56,274 nucleotides of DNA from Rubrivivax sp. (lineage in GTDB: Bacteria > Pseudomonadota > Gammaproteobacteria > Burkholderiales > Burkholderiaceae_C): the NCBI GenBank assembly GCA_021300575.1, contig JAJTDM010000013.1:12922-69195 (forward strand), in the 5' to 3' direction. The notes below the pieces were generated by a model. It did no database searches. It had not been told where the DNA came from and saw only the letters and a list, made by a program, of their open reading frames with translations. Positions within the stretch are counted from its first letter, which is position 1, and every line of letters starts with the position of its first letter. The position numbers were made by a program, and so were the translations under genes. Positions 42,877 to 55,434 of this stretch are shown here, piece by piece.

Positions 42877-43113
42877 AGCGTCACCGACTCAGTCAAACGC
42901 CGCATATAGGCCGTCAGCCCACTGCACCAGACGACGCGACATTGAAAAGACCACGTACCGCTGTACGGGCATGGGAAAGTCCGGCCATCTCAAGTTTTTT
43001 CGTCCAGCGCCACCGCCAACACCTGATTAGGCCAGTAGCACTAACTAGGCCATCCAGTAGCAGCAATTTGTCGCCAGTAGCAATTACTTTGGCGCCCTAC
43101 GTGAGGCCGTACT
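42877..43113. other. Intergenic gap upstream of the STAND gene with three CCAGTAGCA repeats
   Basis: No gene is visible. CCAGTAGCA occurs three times in direct orientation at 43032-43040, 43054-43062 and 43074-43082, spaced 22 and 20 bases, close to the gyrB stop. Two-turn spacing suggests binding sites for a regulator or for a transposase at an element end. The island promoter should lie in this gap, reading leftward. Confidence 0.5.
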
Positions 43114-47409
<4,296 letters not shown>

Positions 47410-47423
47410 TCATTCTGGCTGGA

Positions 47424-47442
47424 GCCCCCTCTCGGAGGGGGC
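47424..47442. terminator. Perfect 8-bp hairpin between dnaN and gyrB
   Basis: GCCCCCTC and GAGGGGGC flank a three-base loop. It lies 54 bases upstream of the gyrB ATG, with no T-run, so it may attenuate or process rather than end transcription. Confidence 0.4.
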
Positions 47443-47469
47443 GCGGGGGAGCACACGGAAAAATCCTAG

Positions 47470-47489
47470 GGTTTGCCACCAGGCAAACC
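47470..47489 (-). terminator. Candidate rho-independent terminator of dnaN
   Basis: Five bases after the dnaN stop, GGTTTGCC and GGCAAACC form a perfect 8-bp stem with a four-base loop. On the minus strand it is followed closely by ATTTTTCC, giving a short T-run. It would separate dnaN from gyrB transcription at least partly. Confidence 0.6.
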
Positions 47490-47494
47490 AAGGG

Positions 47495-48658
47495 TCATAT
47501 CCTCATGGGCATCACCACGTACTTGAAACCCGGCCGGTCGGGCAGGGTGAACAAGGCGCTGGCGTTGCCGTCCTGCAGGTCGATGCGCACCATCTCGGCG
47601 TCCATGTTGGCCAGGGCGTCGATGAGATAGGTGACGTTGAAGCCGATGTCGATGGCGTCACCCTCGTAATCGATCTCGAGTTCTTCCTTGGCCTCTTCCT
47701 GCTCGGCGTTGCTGGCGCCGATGCGCAGCAGGCCAGGCTCGATGTTGACGCGCACGCCCTTGAACTTTTCGCTGGTCAGGATGGCCGCGCGCTGCAGGCT
47801 GGCCAGCAGCGGAGCGCGGCCCAGGGTCACGGAGTTCTTGTGGTTTTTGGGGATGACGCGGTTGTAGTCGGGGAACTTGCCTTCCACGAGCTTGGTGACG
47901 AACTCCATGCCCGAGAAGCTGAACTTGGCCTGGTTGTGGGCGAACTTCATCTCGATGAGGGCCGCTGCAGAACCCTCCTGGCCTGCGCCTTGACCTTGGT
48001 CGGCAGTAGCTTGCTGCGCATCGGCCTTGAGCAGCCGCTGCAGTTCCAGCACCGTCTTGCGCGGCAGGATCACCTCCTGGCGTGCGGGCACCTCGGTGTC
48101 CAGCGGTGATTGGGCCAGGGCCAGGCGGTGGCCATCCGTGGCCACCAGCGTCAGCGTCTTGCCTTCGGCGATGAAGAGGATGCCGTTCAGGTAGTACCGA
48201 ATGTCATGCACCGCCATGGCGAAGTGCACCTGGTCGATCAGGCCCTTGAGCGTCTTCTGCGGAATGGTGAAGGGCGTGCCGAAATCCACCGATTCATTGA
48301 CCAGGGGAAAGTCTTCGCTGGGCAGCGTCTGCAGCGTGAAGCGGCTCTTGCCGCCCTGCAGCGTGAGCTTGCTGCCGGAGGCCGTGAGCGTCACCGTCTG
48401 GTCAGCGGGCAGGGTACGCAGGATGTCGATCATCTTGCGTGCACCCACCGTGGTGCTGAAGGTGGCTTCCTCGCCGCCCAGGTGAGCGGTGGTGCGCACC
48501 TGGATTTCCAAGTCGCTGGTGGTGAACTCCAGCGCCGAGCCGGTCTTGCGCATCAGCACGTTGGCCAGCACTGGCAGCGTGTGCCGGCGTTCCACGATTC
48601 CCGCCACCGACTGCAAAGCCGAGAGCACCTGTTCCTGGGCTGCCTTGAAGACGATCAT
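47495..48658 (-). CDS. dnaN: DNA polymerase III subunit beta (sliding clamp)
   Basis: A 387-residue beta clamp. The N-terminus MIVFKAAQEQVLSALQSVAG and blocks RRHTLPVLANVLM, EDFPLVNE, YYLNGILFIAEG and the C-terminal FKYVVMPMRI are standard; the last forms part of the peptide-binding cleft. Within domain two there is an insertion of about 18 residues (LLKADAQQATADQGQGAGQE) that is longer than in E. coli DnaN (366 residues). The protein encircles DNA as a dimer and tethers polymerase III. It follows dnaA after 227 bases that carry DnaA boxes. Confidence 0.97.
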   Translation of the reverse strand: MIVFKAAQEQVLSALQSVAGIVERRHTLPVLANVLMRKTGSALEFTTSDLEIQVRTTAHLGGEEATFSTTVGARKMIDILRTLPADQTVTLTASGSKLTLQGGKSRFTLQTLPSEDFPLVNESVDFGTPFTIPQKTLKGLIDQVHFAMAVHDIRYYLNGILFIAEGKTLTLVATDGHRLALAQSPLDTEVPARQEVILPRKTVLELQRLLKADAQQATADQGQGAGQEGSAAALIEMKFAHNQAKFSFSGMEFVTKLVEGKFPDYNRVIPKNHKNSVTLGRAPLLASLQRAAILTSEKFKGVRVNIEPGLLRIGASNAEQEEAKEELEIDYEGDAIDIGFNVTYLIDALANMDAEMVRIDLQDGNASALFTLPDRPGFKYVVMPMRI

Positions 48659-48708
48659 GATGTTTTCAATTTATAAGAGTGGTGGTCGTAGTAGGCAGCG
48701 GCTGTGCC

Positions 48709-48874
48709 TGTGGAGAAGGCTATTTTCGCTTGTTTTTCAAGGGCTTAGCAGGCTCTCAACCCTGTGGATGAACAGGGGTGGAAGCGGGCTGCGATTGGGG
48801 ACAAATGCCGCTCACGCCCTGGGCTTGTGGACAAGTCCAGGCTTGTCCCAATGCCATCCACAGGCTTGTGCACA
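48709..48874. other. DnaA-box cluster between dnaA and dnaN, candidate oriC
   Basis: Five sites differing from TTATCCACA by one or two bases occur here: TGTGGAGAA (48709), TGTGGATGA (48763), TGTGGACAA (48826), CCATCCACA (48854) and TTGTGCACA (48866). An A+T-rich stretch, with TATTTTCGCTTGTTTTTCAA at 48721-48740, could be the unwinding element. The gap contains no gene. Together with the perfect box at 50473 this marks the replication origin region; which cluster fires is not decided by sequence. Confidence 0.65.
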
Positions 48875-48885
48875 TGCGGTGTAAC

Positions 48886-50409
48886 TCAGCCCTTGAGTGT
48901 CTGTTCCAGCACGTGCAGTTGCTGGTTCAGCTCGGTGTTCTTGGTGCGGTCACCGGCCACCTTGCGCACGGCGTGCAGCACGGTGGTGTGGTCGCGCCCC
49001 CCGAACAGCTCGCCGATCTCGGGCAGGCTCTTCTTGGTCATCTCCTTGGCCAGGTACATGGCCACCTGGCGCGGATGGGCGATGCTGGCGGGCCGCTTCT
49101 TGGAGTACATGTCCGCGACCTTGATCTTGTAGAAATCCGCCACGGTCTTCTGGATGTTTTCCACCGAGATCTGGCGGTTCTGGATGGACAGCAGATCGCG
49201 CAGCGCCTCGCGGGCCACGCCGATGTGCACCTCCTTGTGCGAGAAGCGTGCATAGGCCAGCACCTTGCGCAGGGCGCCTTCCAGTTCCCGCACATTGGCG
49301 CGTACGTTCTTCGCGATGAAGAAGGCCACGTCTTCCGGCATCACCGTGCCTTCAGCTGCGGCCTTGCGGATGAGGATGGCCACACGCATCTCCAGCTCCG
49401 GCGGCTCAATGGCCACCGTCAGCCCGGCGTCGAAGCGCGAGGTCAGGCGCTCATCGATGTCGGCCAGCCCCTTGGGATAGGTGTCGCTGGTCATGATGAT
49501 GTGCGCGCGCTTTGCCAGCAGCGCTTCGAAGGTGTTGAAGAACTCCTCCTGGGTGCGTTCCTTGCCGGCGAAGAATTGCACGTCGTCGATCAGCAGCAGG
49601 TCCAGCTGGTGGTACTTGGCTTTCAGCTCGTCGAAGGTCTTGCGCTGGTAGTTCTTCACCACATCGCTGATGAACTGCTCGGCGTGCAGGTACAGCACGC
49701 GGGCCGAAGGCCTGTCGGCCAGCAGGGCGTTGCCCACGGCGTGCACCAGGTGGGTCTTGCCCAGGCCCACGCCGCCGTAGATGAACAGTGGGTTGTACAT
49801 GACCCCGGGTGCGCCAGCCACGTGCAGGGCGGCGGTGCGGGCCATCTGGTTGGCACGGCCCGCCACCAGCGTGTCGAAGGTCAGCGAGATGTTGAGCTTG
49901 TGGGTGGTGGACGCAGGGGCCAACGAAGGCAAAAAGGCCGCGGAACCGCTGGAACCTTCGCGGGTGCCAGTGCGCGCCGCCGCCGAACCCTCGATGGACG
50001 ACAAGGCGCTCTCGACCAGGGTGCCGGCGGCCACGGGCAGGCCCGACGACGGACCGGAACCGGTGCTGACCAGCGCCAGGCGCAAGGATGTGGCGGCGCG
50101 GTGCGCACGGTGGGCCTGCAGGGGCATGCTGCCTTGCTGCGTGGACTCGCGTGTGGCCAGTGCCAGTTCCAGTTGCACCGGCATGTTCGCCAGTTCGCTC
50201 AGCACGGTCTCGATGCGGCTGGCGTACTGGTTGCGAATCCAGTCGAGCATGAAGCGATTGGGGGCGCGCAGGGCCACGCGGGTGCTGGCGCCGTCCTCGG
50301 CCACCGTCACTTGCGGCACGGGCAGGGGGCGAATCCAGGTGTTGAACTGCTGCGCTGGCAGTTCGGCAGCCAGGCGTTCACGGCCCAGCGTCCAGAGGTC
50401 GGTCGTCAT
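48886..50409 (-). CDS. dnaA: chromosomal replication initiator protein DnaA
   Basis: Start at ATG 50409 ([20 protein letters not shown]), giving 507 residues; the frame continues upstream for 15 codons without similarity. Domain I is the N-terminal 90 residues, with W-I-R-P-L. Domain II is a long Ser/Thr/Ala-rich linker (about 90-170). Domain III has Walker [18 protein letters not shown], Walker [15 protein letters not shown] and the Arg finger region. Domain IV binds DnaA boxes through [15 protein letters not shown]. Boxes upstream (50473) and downstream (48709-48874) fit autoregulation and origin function. Confidence 0.97.
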   Translation of the reverse strand: MTTDLWTLGRERLAAELPAQQFNTWIRPLPVPQVTVAEDGASTRVALRAPNRFMLDWIRNQYASRIETVLSELANMPVQLELALATRESTQQGSMPLQAHRAHRAATSLRLALVSTGSGPSSGLPVAAGTLVESALSSIEGSAAARTGTREGSSGSAAFLPSLAPASTTHKLNISLTFDTLVAGRANQMARTAALHVAGAPGVMYNPLFIYGGVGLGKTHLVHAVGNALLADRPSARVLYLHAEQFISDVVKNYQRKTFDELKAKYHQLDLLLIDDVQFFAGKERTQEEFFNTFEALLAKRAHIIMTSDTYPKGLADIDERLTSRFDAGLTVAIEPPELEMRVAILIRKAAAEGTVMPEDVAFFIAKNVRANVRELEGALRKVLAYARFSHKEVHIGVAREALRDLLSIQNRQISVENIQKTVADFYKIKVADMYSKKRPASIAHPRQVAMYLAKEMTKKSLPEIGELFGGRDHTTVLHAVRKVAGDRTKNTELNQQLHVLEQTLKG

Positions 50410-50472
50410 CTTGTGGAAAAGTCTCTCGGCGGATGCCCGGAAAACAGGCTCCAAGGGCTGCGCGGGCCACAG

Positions 50473-50481
50473 TTATCCACA
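50473..50481 (+). promoter_or_regulatory. Perfect DnaA box in the dnaA-rpmH gap
   Basis: TTATCCACA, the exact consensus, lies 64 bases upstream of the dnaA start. Such a box usually mediates DnaA autorepression and may form part of the origin. Confidence 0.7.
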
Positions 50482-50534
50482 ATCTTCGACCGTCCGTCAA
50501 GACCCGCCAGAGCCCCGGAACATGGTCCAAGTGT

Positions 50535-50562
50535 TTGAGACACAAGGGTTTTTGGATATGAT
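50535..50562 (+). promoter_or_regulatory. Sigma-70-type promoter of rpmH-rnpA
   Basis: TTGAGA (50535-50540) and TATGAT (50557-50562) are spaced 16 bases apart, 68 bases upstream of the rpmH start. It is the best -35/-10 match seen in the origin region and points into rpmH. Confidence 0.6.
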
Positions 50563-50630
50563 CGCGGGTTTCCCGAATTTCGGGACCCATTCAACTTTCC
50601 TTCCGAAGAAGCGGCGAGACCATCATGGCC

Positions 50631-50768
50631 ATGAAGCGTACTTACCAACCGTCCAAGACCCGCCGGGCGCGCACGCACGGCTTTCTGGTGCGCATGAAGA
50701 CGCGCGGCGGCCGTGCCGTCATCAATGCGCGCCGGGCCAAGGGCCGCAAGCGTCTTTCCCAGGTCTGA
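50631..50768 (+). CDS. rpmH: 50S ribosomal protein L34
   Basis: 45 residues: [20 protein letters not shown], then [20 protein letters not shown] and a short R-L-S-Q-V end. It is a very basic small-protein component of the large subunit. An ATG two codons upstream (M-A-M-K) is possible, but the family begins M-K-R-T. Normal position: next to dnaA and upstream of rnpA. Confidence 0.97.
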   Translation: MKRTYQPSKTRRARTHGFLVRMKTRGGRAVINARRAKGRKRLSQV

Positions 50769-50876
50769 CCTGCACGCCCTGGCCTGCAGGACAGGTTCCA
50801 CCAGCGTTTGGGTCGAGCGCTCTGCGGTCGCAGGACGCGCTTGCACCATCCAACGCTGTTCACCACGCTGCACGCC

Positions 50877-51383
50877 ATGATCGGCCGTCTCGTCCAGGCC
50901 GCCGATTTCAAGCGGCTCCTGTCGGTGCCGCCTGCCTTCAAGAGTGCCCACTTCGCCGTCCATCACCTGGTGGAGGCGCCCGAGCGACCGTCTTTCGCGC
51001 GCAAGACGGGAGGCGAAGCGAAGTTATCCACAGGTCATGAACCTGTCTGTCCACAGCCTGTGGATGAGTCTCAGGAAAACCCCCATGGGGAAAGTCCTGA
51101 CCCGGGTTTTCCAAGGTGGTTGGGGTGTGTGGTCCCCAAGCGGCACGCCCGGCGCGCCGTGACCCGCAACCTCGTCAAGCGACAGATCTACGCAGCGGCT
51201 GAGCGCGTGCAGGCCGGCTTGCCGGGTGGCCTGTGGCTGGTGCGCCTGCGTCAGCCTTTCGCGGTGACAACCTTTCCTTCGGCCGCCTCTCAGGCCTTGC
51301 GTGAGGCCGCCAGAGGCGAACTCGACCGGCTGTTTCAGAAGGCTGCGCGCCGCCCCGAGGCGGTGGTGCGGGTGGCGCCGTGA
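50877..51383 (+). CDS. rnpA: ribonuclease P protein component with an unusual central insertion
   Basis: Start at ATG 50877 (MIGRLVQAADFKRLLSVPPA), giving 168 residues against a usual 115-125. The RNR motif is VVPKRHARRAVTRNLVKRQI, which contacts the RNA subunit to process tRNA 5' ends. Between the first strand (SAHFAVHHL) and WLGCVVPKR there is an insert of about 45 hydrophilic residues (EAPERPSFARKTGG...QPVDESQENPHGESPDPG). Its DNA contains DnaA-box-like sites (see 51024-51067). It overlaps yidD by 4 bases (GTGA). Confidence 0.93.
   Translation: MIGRLVQAADFKRLLSVPPAFKSAHFAVHHLVEAPERPSFARKTGGEAKLSTGHEPVCPQPVDESQENPHGESPDPGFPRWLGCVVPKRHARRAVTRNLVKRQIYAAAERVQAGLPGGLWLVRLRQPFAVTTFPSAASQALREAARGELDRLFQKAARRPEAVVRVAP
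51024..51067. promoter_or_regulatory. DnaA-box-like sites inside the rnpA coding sequence
   Basis: A perfect TTATCCACA (51024-51032), CTGTCCACA (51047-51055) and TGTGGATGA (51059-51067, one mismatch on the reverse strand) occur within 44 bases of the rnpA insert. They may extend the origin or titrate DnaA. Confidence 0.5.
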
Positions 51384-51799
51384 GTTCCGGCTTCCAGAAG
51401 GCGCTGGCTGCCCTGGCCGACAGCCCGCGGATGCTGATGGTGGCTGTGGTCAAGGGATACCGGCTGCTGCTCAAGCCTTGGCTGGGCAACGCCTGTCGTT
51501 TCGAGCCTACCTGTTCTCAGTACGCGCTCACGGCCCTTGAAAGACATGGTGCAATCGCAGGCGGCAGCCTGGCGGCCGGGCGCCTGTTGCGCTGTCATCC
51601 CTGGTGTGAGGGCGGCTGTGACGACGTGCCGGCGCAGCCACCGGCCCTGTTCACCCGCCTGGGCTTGACCGGCCGCGTTCACACGCTGCAGGGCGCTTCC
51701 GAGGCCGCTCCCGCTATCAGTGTGTCCACGGCGCAGCCTCGGCCCGCCGCCAAGTCTTCCGAATCTTCTCCGTTGTCTGCTCAGGAACCCGCTCCATGA
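51380..51799 (+). CDS. yidD: membrane protein insertion efficiency factor YidD
   Basis: A 139-residue protein starting at GTG 51380, overlapping the rnpA stop. The YidD core is VKGYRLLLKPWLGNACRFEP followed by TCSQYALTALERHG and RLLRCHPWCEGGCDDVP, with the conserved cysteines. The first helix is amphipathic and peripheral to the inner membrane. The C-terminal 40 residues are Ser/Ala/Pro-rich, longer than in E. coli (85 residues in total). It is coupled to yidC by ATGA overlap. Confidence 0.95.
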   Translation: MSSGFQKALAALADSPRMLMVAVVKGYRLLLKPWLGNACRFEPTCSQYALTALERHGAIAGGSLAAGRLLRCHPWCEGGCDDVPAQPPALFTRLGLTGRVHTLQGASEAAPAISVSTAQPRPAAKSSESSPLSAQEPAP

Positions 51800-53514
51800 C
51801 CGATATGCGCCGCACCCTGCTGTGGGTGGTTTTCACGATGTCGCTCGTTCTGCTGTGGGACGCCTGGAACAAGCACACAGGCCAGCCGTCCATCTTCGGT
51901 GCGCCGGCACCCAAGCCGGTGGCCTCGGCGCCGCCCACGCCCGCGACGGGGCAGCCCCCCGCGCCCGCGGTGGTGCCTTCAGCCCAGCCCGCCGCCCCAG
52001 GGGCCGCCGGGGTGCCGGCGCCTACCGCAGCCGGTACCGCAGCGGCACCCGCGGCCGTGCCCAACGCTCCCCTGTTGGCCACCGAGCAGGTGACCATCAC
52101 CACCGACGTCGTCAAGGCCACCTTCGACACCGTCGGCGGCAGCCTGGTGCGCCTGGAACTGCTCAAGCACACCGACCAGAACGACACCTCGCGCAACGTG
52201 CTGCTGTTCGATCAGAGCCCGAAGCGCCTGTACCTGGCGCAAACCGGCCTCATCACCAGCCAGGCCGGTGTTCAACTTCCCAACCACCTCACGGCCATGA
52301 AGGTGTTGACCAGCGAGCGCACGCTCGCCGCCGGCGCTGCGCAGATCGAGCTGAAGCTGGAGTCTCCCGCCATCGACGGGCGGCGCCTGGTCAAGACCTA
52401 CACCTTCAAGCGCGGCGACTACGTGGTGGGCGTGAAGCACGAGGTCTTCAACGAGGGCAGCGCCCCGGTCAGCCCGCAGCTGTACCTGCAACTGGCGCGT
52501 GACGGCAACCCGCCCGAGGGCGAGTCCGCGTTCTACTTCACCTTCACCGGGCCGGCCGTCTACACCGAGGCCAGCAAGTTCACCAAGGTGGACTTCAAGG
52601 ACATTGAAAAGGGCAAGGCCAGCCACGACAAGGCCGCCGACAACGGCTGGGTGGCGATGGTGCAGCACTACTTCGCCTCGGCCTGGCTCTTGCCCGAGAA
52701 GGTGCAGCGCGAGTTCCGCACCGCCAAGGTGGCCGACAACCACTTCAGCATCGCCATGGTGGTGCCCCTGGGCGAGGTGGCACCTGGCGCCAGCAAGGCC
52801 TTCGAGAGCCGGCTGTTTGCCGGCCCGCAGGAAGAACACAAGCTGGCAGCGTTGGCGCCGGGGCTGGAGCTGGTGAAGGATTACGGCTGGTTCACCGTGC
52901 TGGCCAAGCCCTTGTTCTGGCTGCTGGACCAGCTCTACGACCTGCTGGGCAACTGGGGCTGGGCCATCGTGGCGCTGGTCTTCCTGCTGAAGGCCGCGTT
53001 CTACTGGCTCAACGCCAGCGCCTACAAGTCCATGGCCAAGATGAAGGCCATCAACCCGCGCGTGATGGAAATGCGCGAGCGCTTGAAGGACAAGCCGCAG
53101 CAGATGCAGCAGGAAATGATGCGCATGTACCGCGAAGAGAAGGTCAACCCGCTGGGCGGCTGCCTGCCCATCGTGGCGCAGATGCCGTTCTTCATCGCCT
53201 TGTACTGGGTGCTGCTGTCCAGCGTGGAGATGCGCCAGGCGCCGTGGATCGGCTGGATCACCGACCTGGCGGTGAAGGACCCCTGGTTCATCCTGCCCCT
53301 GCTGATGACGGCCTCCAGCCTGTTGCAGACCTGGCTGAACCCCACGCCGCCTGACCCGCTGCAGGCCAAGCTGATGTGGATCATGCCGCTGGCGTTCTCG
53401 TTCATGTTCTTCTTCTTCCCCGCCGGCCTGGTGCTGTACTGGCTGACCAACAACATCTTGTCGATTGCGCAGCAGTGGTTCATCAACAAGCGGCTGGGGG
53501 TGCTGGGGAAGTAG
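51796..53514 (+). CDS. yidC: membrane protein insertase YidC
   Basis: A 572-residue insertase. TM1 is at residues 5-22 (LLWVVFTMSLVLLWDAWN). A Pro/Ala-rich stretch at 35-90 leads to the periplasmic beta-sandwich domain (95-340). The conserved core starts at GNWGWAIVALVFLLKAAFYW (TM2), with the cytoplasmic hairpin MKAINPRVMEMRERLKDKPQ, then GGCLPIVAQMPFFIALYWVL and WIMPLAFSFMFFFFPAGLVL. The positively charged groove residue is expected in TM2 and matches K/Y/N near KAAFYWLNASAYKS. It inserts and folds inner-membrane proteins with or without SecYEG. Confidence 0.97.
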   Translation: MTDMRRTLLWVVFTMSLVLLWDAWNKHTGQPSIFGAPAPKPVASAPPTPATGQPPAPAVVPSAQPAAPGAAGVPAPTAAGTAAAPAAVPNAPLLATEQVTITTDVVKATFDTVGGSLVRLELLKHTDQNDTSRNVLLFDQSPKRLYLAQTGLITSQAGVQLPNHLTAMKVLTSERTLAAGAAQIELKLESPAIDGRRLVKTYTFKRGDYVVGVKHEVFNEGSAPVSPQLYLQLARDGNPPEGESAFYFTFTGPAVYTEASKFTKVDFKDIEKGKASHDKAADNGWVAMVQHYFASAWLLPEKVQREFRTAKVADNHFSIAMVVPLGEVAPGASKAFESRLFAGPQEEHKLAALAPGLELVKDYGWFTVLAKPLFWLLDQLYDLLGNWGWAIVALVFLLKAAFYWLNASAYKSMAKMKAINPRVMEMRERLKDKPQQMQQEMMRMYREEKVNPLGGCLPIVAQMPFFIALYWVLLSSVEMRQAPWIGWITDLAVKDPWFILPLLMTASSLLQTWLNPTPPDPLQAKLMWIMPLAFSFMFFFFPAGLVLYWLTNNILSIAQQWFINKRLGVLGK

Positions 53515-53869
53515 CCGGGGACGCGGCGCCTGTCGGGCAAAGAAGCGGGCCAGGCCGTGAGATGCGTCACGCCCTGAAGACCTCATCACGCGCGCAGTCC
53601 CTTGCTCTGTCCGATGCAGGGGCGCAATATGCAGGCATGCGGGTCGACCCGGCTGTCACAGGCCGGCTCAGGAGCCGGACGTCCTGGTCAACGGAACGCC
53701 GGGACGCGCTCCAACCCGCGCCATACACCGCCATCCGGCTTCTTCGACGCCCCGCCTTGAGCGGGGCGCGTCGCTTGAGATCCCGCCTTGGGCGTGGAAC
53801 TTCGCTTCAGCGCCGCCGCTCGCTGGCAGGAGGCCCTTCTCAGGGCCGCTGTGCCCGCCCGTACACCCG
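53515..53869. terminator. yidC-mnmE intergenic region with two strong hairpins
   Basis: The 355-base gap has no convincing gene. CCGGCTC/GAGCCGG (53663-53678) forms a tight hairpin. CGACGCCCCGC pairs with GCGGGGCGCGTCG around CTTGA at 53745-53773. Neither is followed by a clean T-run. One or both probably end or slow yidC transcription. Confidence 0.45.
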
Positions 53870-55252
53870 ATGACGGATCACACGCTGGCTGCCCGGGACG
53901 CCCCCATCGTCGCCGTCGCCACGGCCGCGGGGCGTGGGGCGGTGGGCATCGTGCGCGCTTCGGGCCTTGACCTGTCGCCCCTGATCCATCAGGTATGCGG
54001 GCGCTCACTGGCGCCACGACAAGCGACCCTGCTGGACTTTCAGGACGCGCAGGGCCGGCCCATCGACCGCGGCCTGGCCCTCCACTTCCCCGCCCCGCAT
54101 TCCTACACCGGCGAGGACGTGCTGGAGCTGCAGGCCCACGGCGGGCCGGTGCTGCTGCAGTTGCTGCTGGCGCGCTGCCTGCAGGCCCTGCCTGGGGCGC
54201 GGCTGGCGGCGCCAGGCGAGTTCACCGAGCGCGCCTTTCTCAACGACAAGCTCGACCTGGCCCAGGCCGAGGCCGTGGCCGACCTGATCGATGCCGGCAC
54301 CGAGGCCGCGGCGCGCTCGGCCGGCCGCGCGCTGGCTGGGGAGTTCTCCCACCGCGTGGACGCCCTGGCCCAGCGCATCGTGCGCCTGCGCACCCTGGTG
54401 GAAGCCACGCTGGACTTCCCCGAGGAGGAGATCGATTTCCTGCAGCAGGCCGATGCCGCGGGGCAGTTGTCCGGCATCACTGAGGCGCTGTTGGCGCTGC
54501 TGGCCACCGCGCGCCAGGGCGCCTTGCTGCGCGAAGGCCTGCGCGTGGTGATCGCTGGCCAGCCCAACGTGGGCAAGAGCAGCCTGCTGAACGCGCTGGC
54601 TGGGGCGGAGCTGGCCATCGTCACCCCCATCCCCGGCACCACGCGCGACCGCGTGAGCGAGTCCATCCAGATCGAAGGCGTGCCCGTGCACGTGACCGAC
54701 ACCGCCGGCCTGCGCCACAATGAACAGGCGGCGGACGAGGTGGAGCGCATCGGCATCGGCCGCAGCTGGGACGCCATCCGCTCGGCCGACTGCGTGCTCT
54801 TCCTGCACGACCTGACGCGCGCCGGCCAGGACGCAGCCTACGACGCCGCCGAGCGCGAGATCGAGGCCAGCCTGCCGCCCGGCGTGAGCGTGATCCAGGT
54901 GTGGAACAAGGCGGATGCGGTCGGCGCTTCGTCAAGCACCGAAGGGTTGACGCTCTCCGCCCGCACCGGCCAGGGCCTGGAAGCGCTGCGCCAGGCCTTG
55001 CTGCGCACCGCCGGCTGGCAGGCCGCGCCCGAAGGCGTGTTCATCGCCCGCGCCCGGCATGTGCAGGCGCTGCAGCGCTGCGCGCAGCACCTGGCCCTGG
55101 CCCACACCCACCTAGCCGAACCCGCCCAGGCCCTGGACCTGCTGGCCGAAGAACTGCGCCTGGCCCACCAGGCCCTGGGCCAGATCACCGGTGTGTTCAC
55201 GGCGGACGATCTTCTGGGCGAGATCTTCTCGAAGTTCTGCATCGGGAAGTAG
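53870..55252 (+). CDS. mnmE: tRNA modification GTPase MnmE
   Basis: A 460-residue protein. The N-terminal tetrahydrofolate-binding domain begins [20 protein letters not shown]; the helical domain has [20 protein letters not shown]. The inserted G domain has G1 [17 protein letters not shown]2 IPGTTRD, G3 VTDTAGLR and G4 VWNKAD. The C-terminus FCIGK carries the cysteine used by the family. With MnmG it modifies the wobble uridine of certain tRNAs. Its last 18 bases are a known integration target (next entry). Confidence 0.97.
   Translation: MTDHTLAARDAPIVAVATAAGRGAVGIVRASGLDLSPLIHQVCGRSLAPRQATLLDFQDAQGRPIDRGLALHFPAPHSYTGEDVLELQAHGGPVLLQLLLARCLQALPGARLAAPGEFTERAFLNDKLDLAQAEAVADLIDAGTEAAARSAGRALAGEFSHRVDALAQRIVRLRTLVEATLDFPEEEIDFLQQADAAGQLSGITEALLALLATARQGALLREGLRVVIAGQPNVGKSSLLNALAGAELAIVTPIPGTTRDRVSESIQIEGVPVHVTDTAGLRHNEQAADEVERIGIGRSWDAIRSADCVLFLHDLTRAGQDAAYDAAEREIEASLPPGVSVIQVWNKADAVGASSSTEGLTLSARTGQGLEALRQALLRTAGWQAAPEGVFIARARHVQALQRCAQHLALAHTHLAEPAQALDLLAEELRLAHQALGQITGVFTADDLLGEIFSKFCIGK
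55235..55252 (+). other. Attachment-site sequence at the 3' end of mnmE
   Basis: TTCTGCATCGGGAAGTAG encodes F-C-I-G-K-stop and corresponds to the 18-base 3' end of mnmE (trmE) used by SGI1-type islands. An integrase gene starts 182 bases downstream in the same direction. I see no second copy within the window. Confidence 0.55.
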
Positions 55253-55378
55253 GTGGGGGTCCGGAGGGTTCCGAGGGCTTCCGAGGAAATCGTACAAGCC
55301 TTTGATGTAATTGGTTTTATAGCTGGTGCGTGCCGCTGGCTTCCGGCAAGAGCCGAACGGTTTCATGTACACGCATGA

Positions 55379-55420
55379 GTACACATCAGGGGTATGATCG
55401 AAAAACGCCCTCATGTGTAC
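55379..55420. promoter_or_regulatory. Inverted repeat at the integrase promoter
   Basis: GTACACATCAGGG (55379-55391) and CCCTCATGTGTAC (55408-55420) are inverted copies with one mismatch. TATGAT (55393-55398) lies between them as a likely -10. A third TGTACAC sits at 55366. This is a plausible operator or arm-type site for the integrase or an excision factor. Confidence 0.5.
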
Positions 55421-55434
55421 ACGGAAGCCTGCCC

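Larger units (their letters stand above)
37130..43112. mobile_element. Lower-GC accessory island next to gyrB
   Basis: Between about 37.13 and 43.11 kb the DNA is visibly richer in A+T and in rare-for-this-genome codons (AAT, TTA, ATA, AGA) than either flank. It carries five genes found in no usual core neighbourhood: kinase-like, methyltransferase-like, glycosylase-like, GTP cyclohydrolase II and STAND NTPase. GGCGCCCCACG near 37100 and GGCGCCCTACG near 43091 are near-identical (10 of 11) and could be the direct repeats of an insertion. No intact transposase or integrase lies inside. The boundaries are approximate. Confidence 0.6.

Noticed and set aside
43032..43082. Triple CCAGTAGCA as a CRISPR array
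   Set aside because: Repeats are only 9 bases, spacers 11-13, and there are no cas genes.
51979..53589. A 536-codon minus-strand frame across yidC
   Set aside because: Antisense shadow of yidC with no recognisable motifs.
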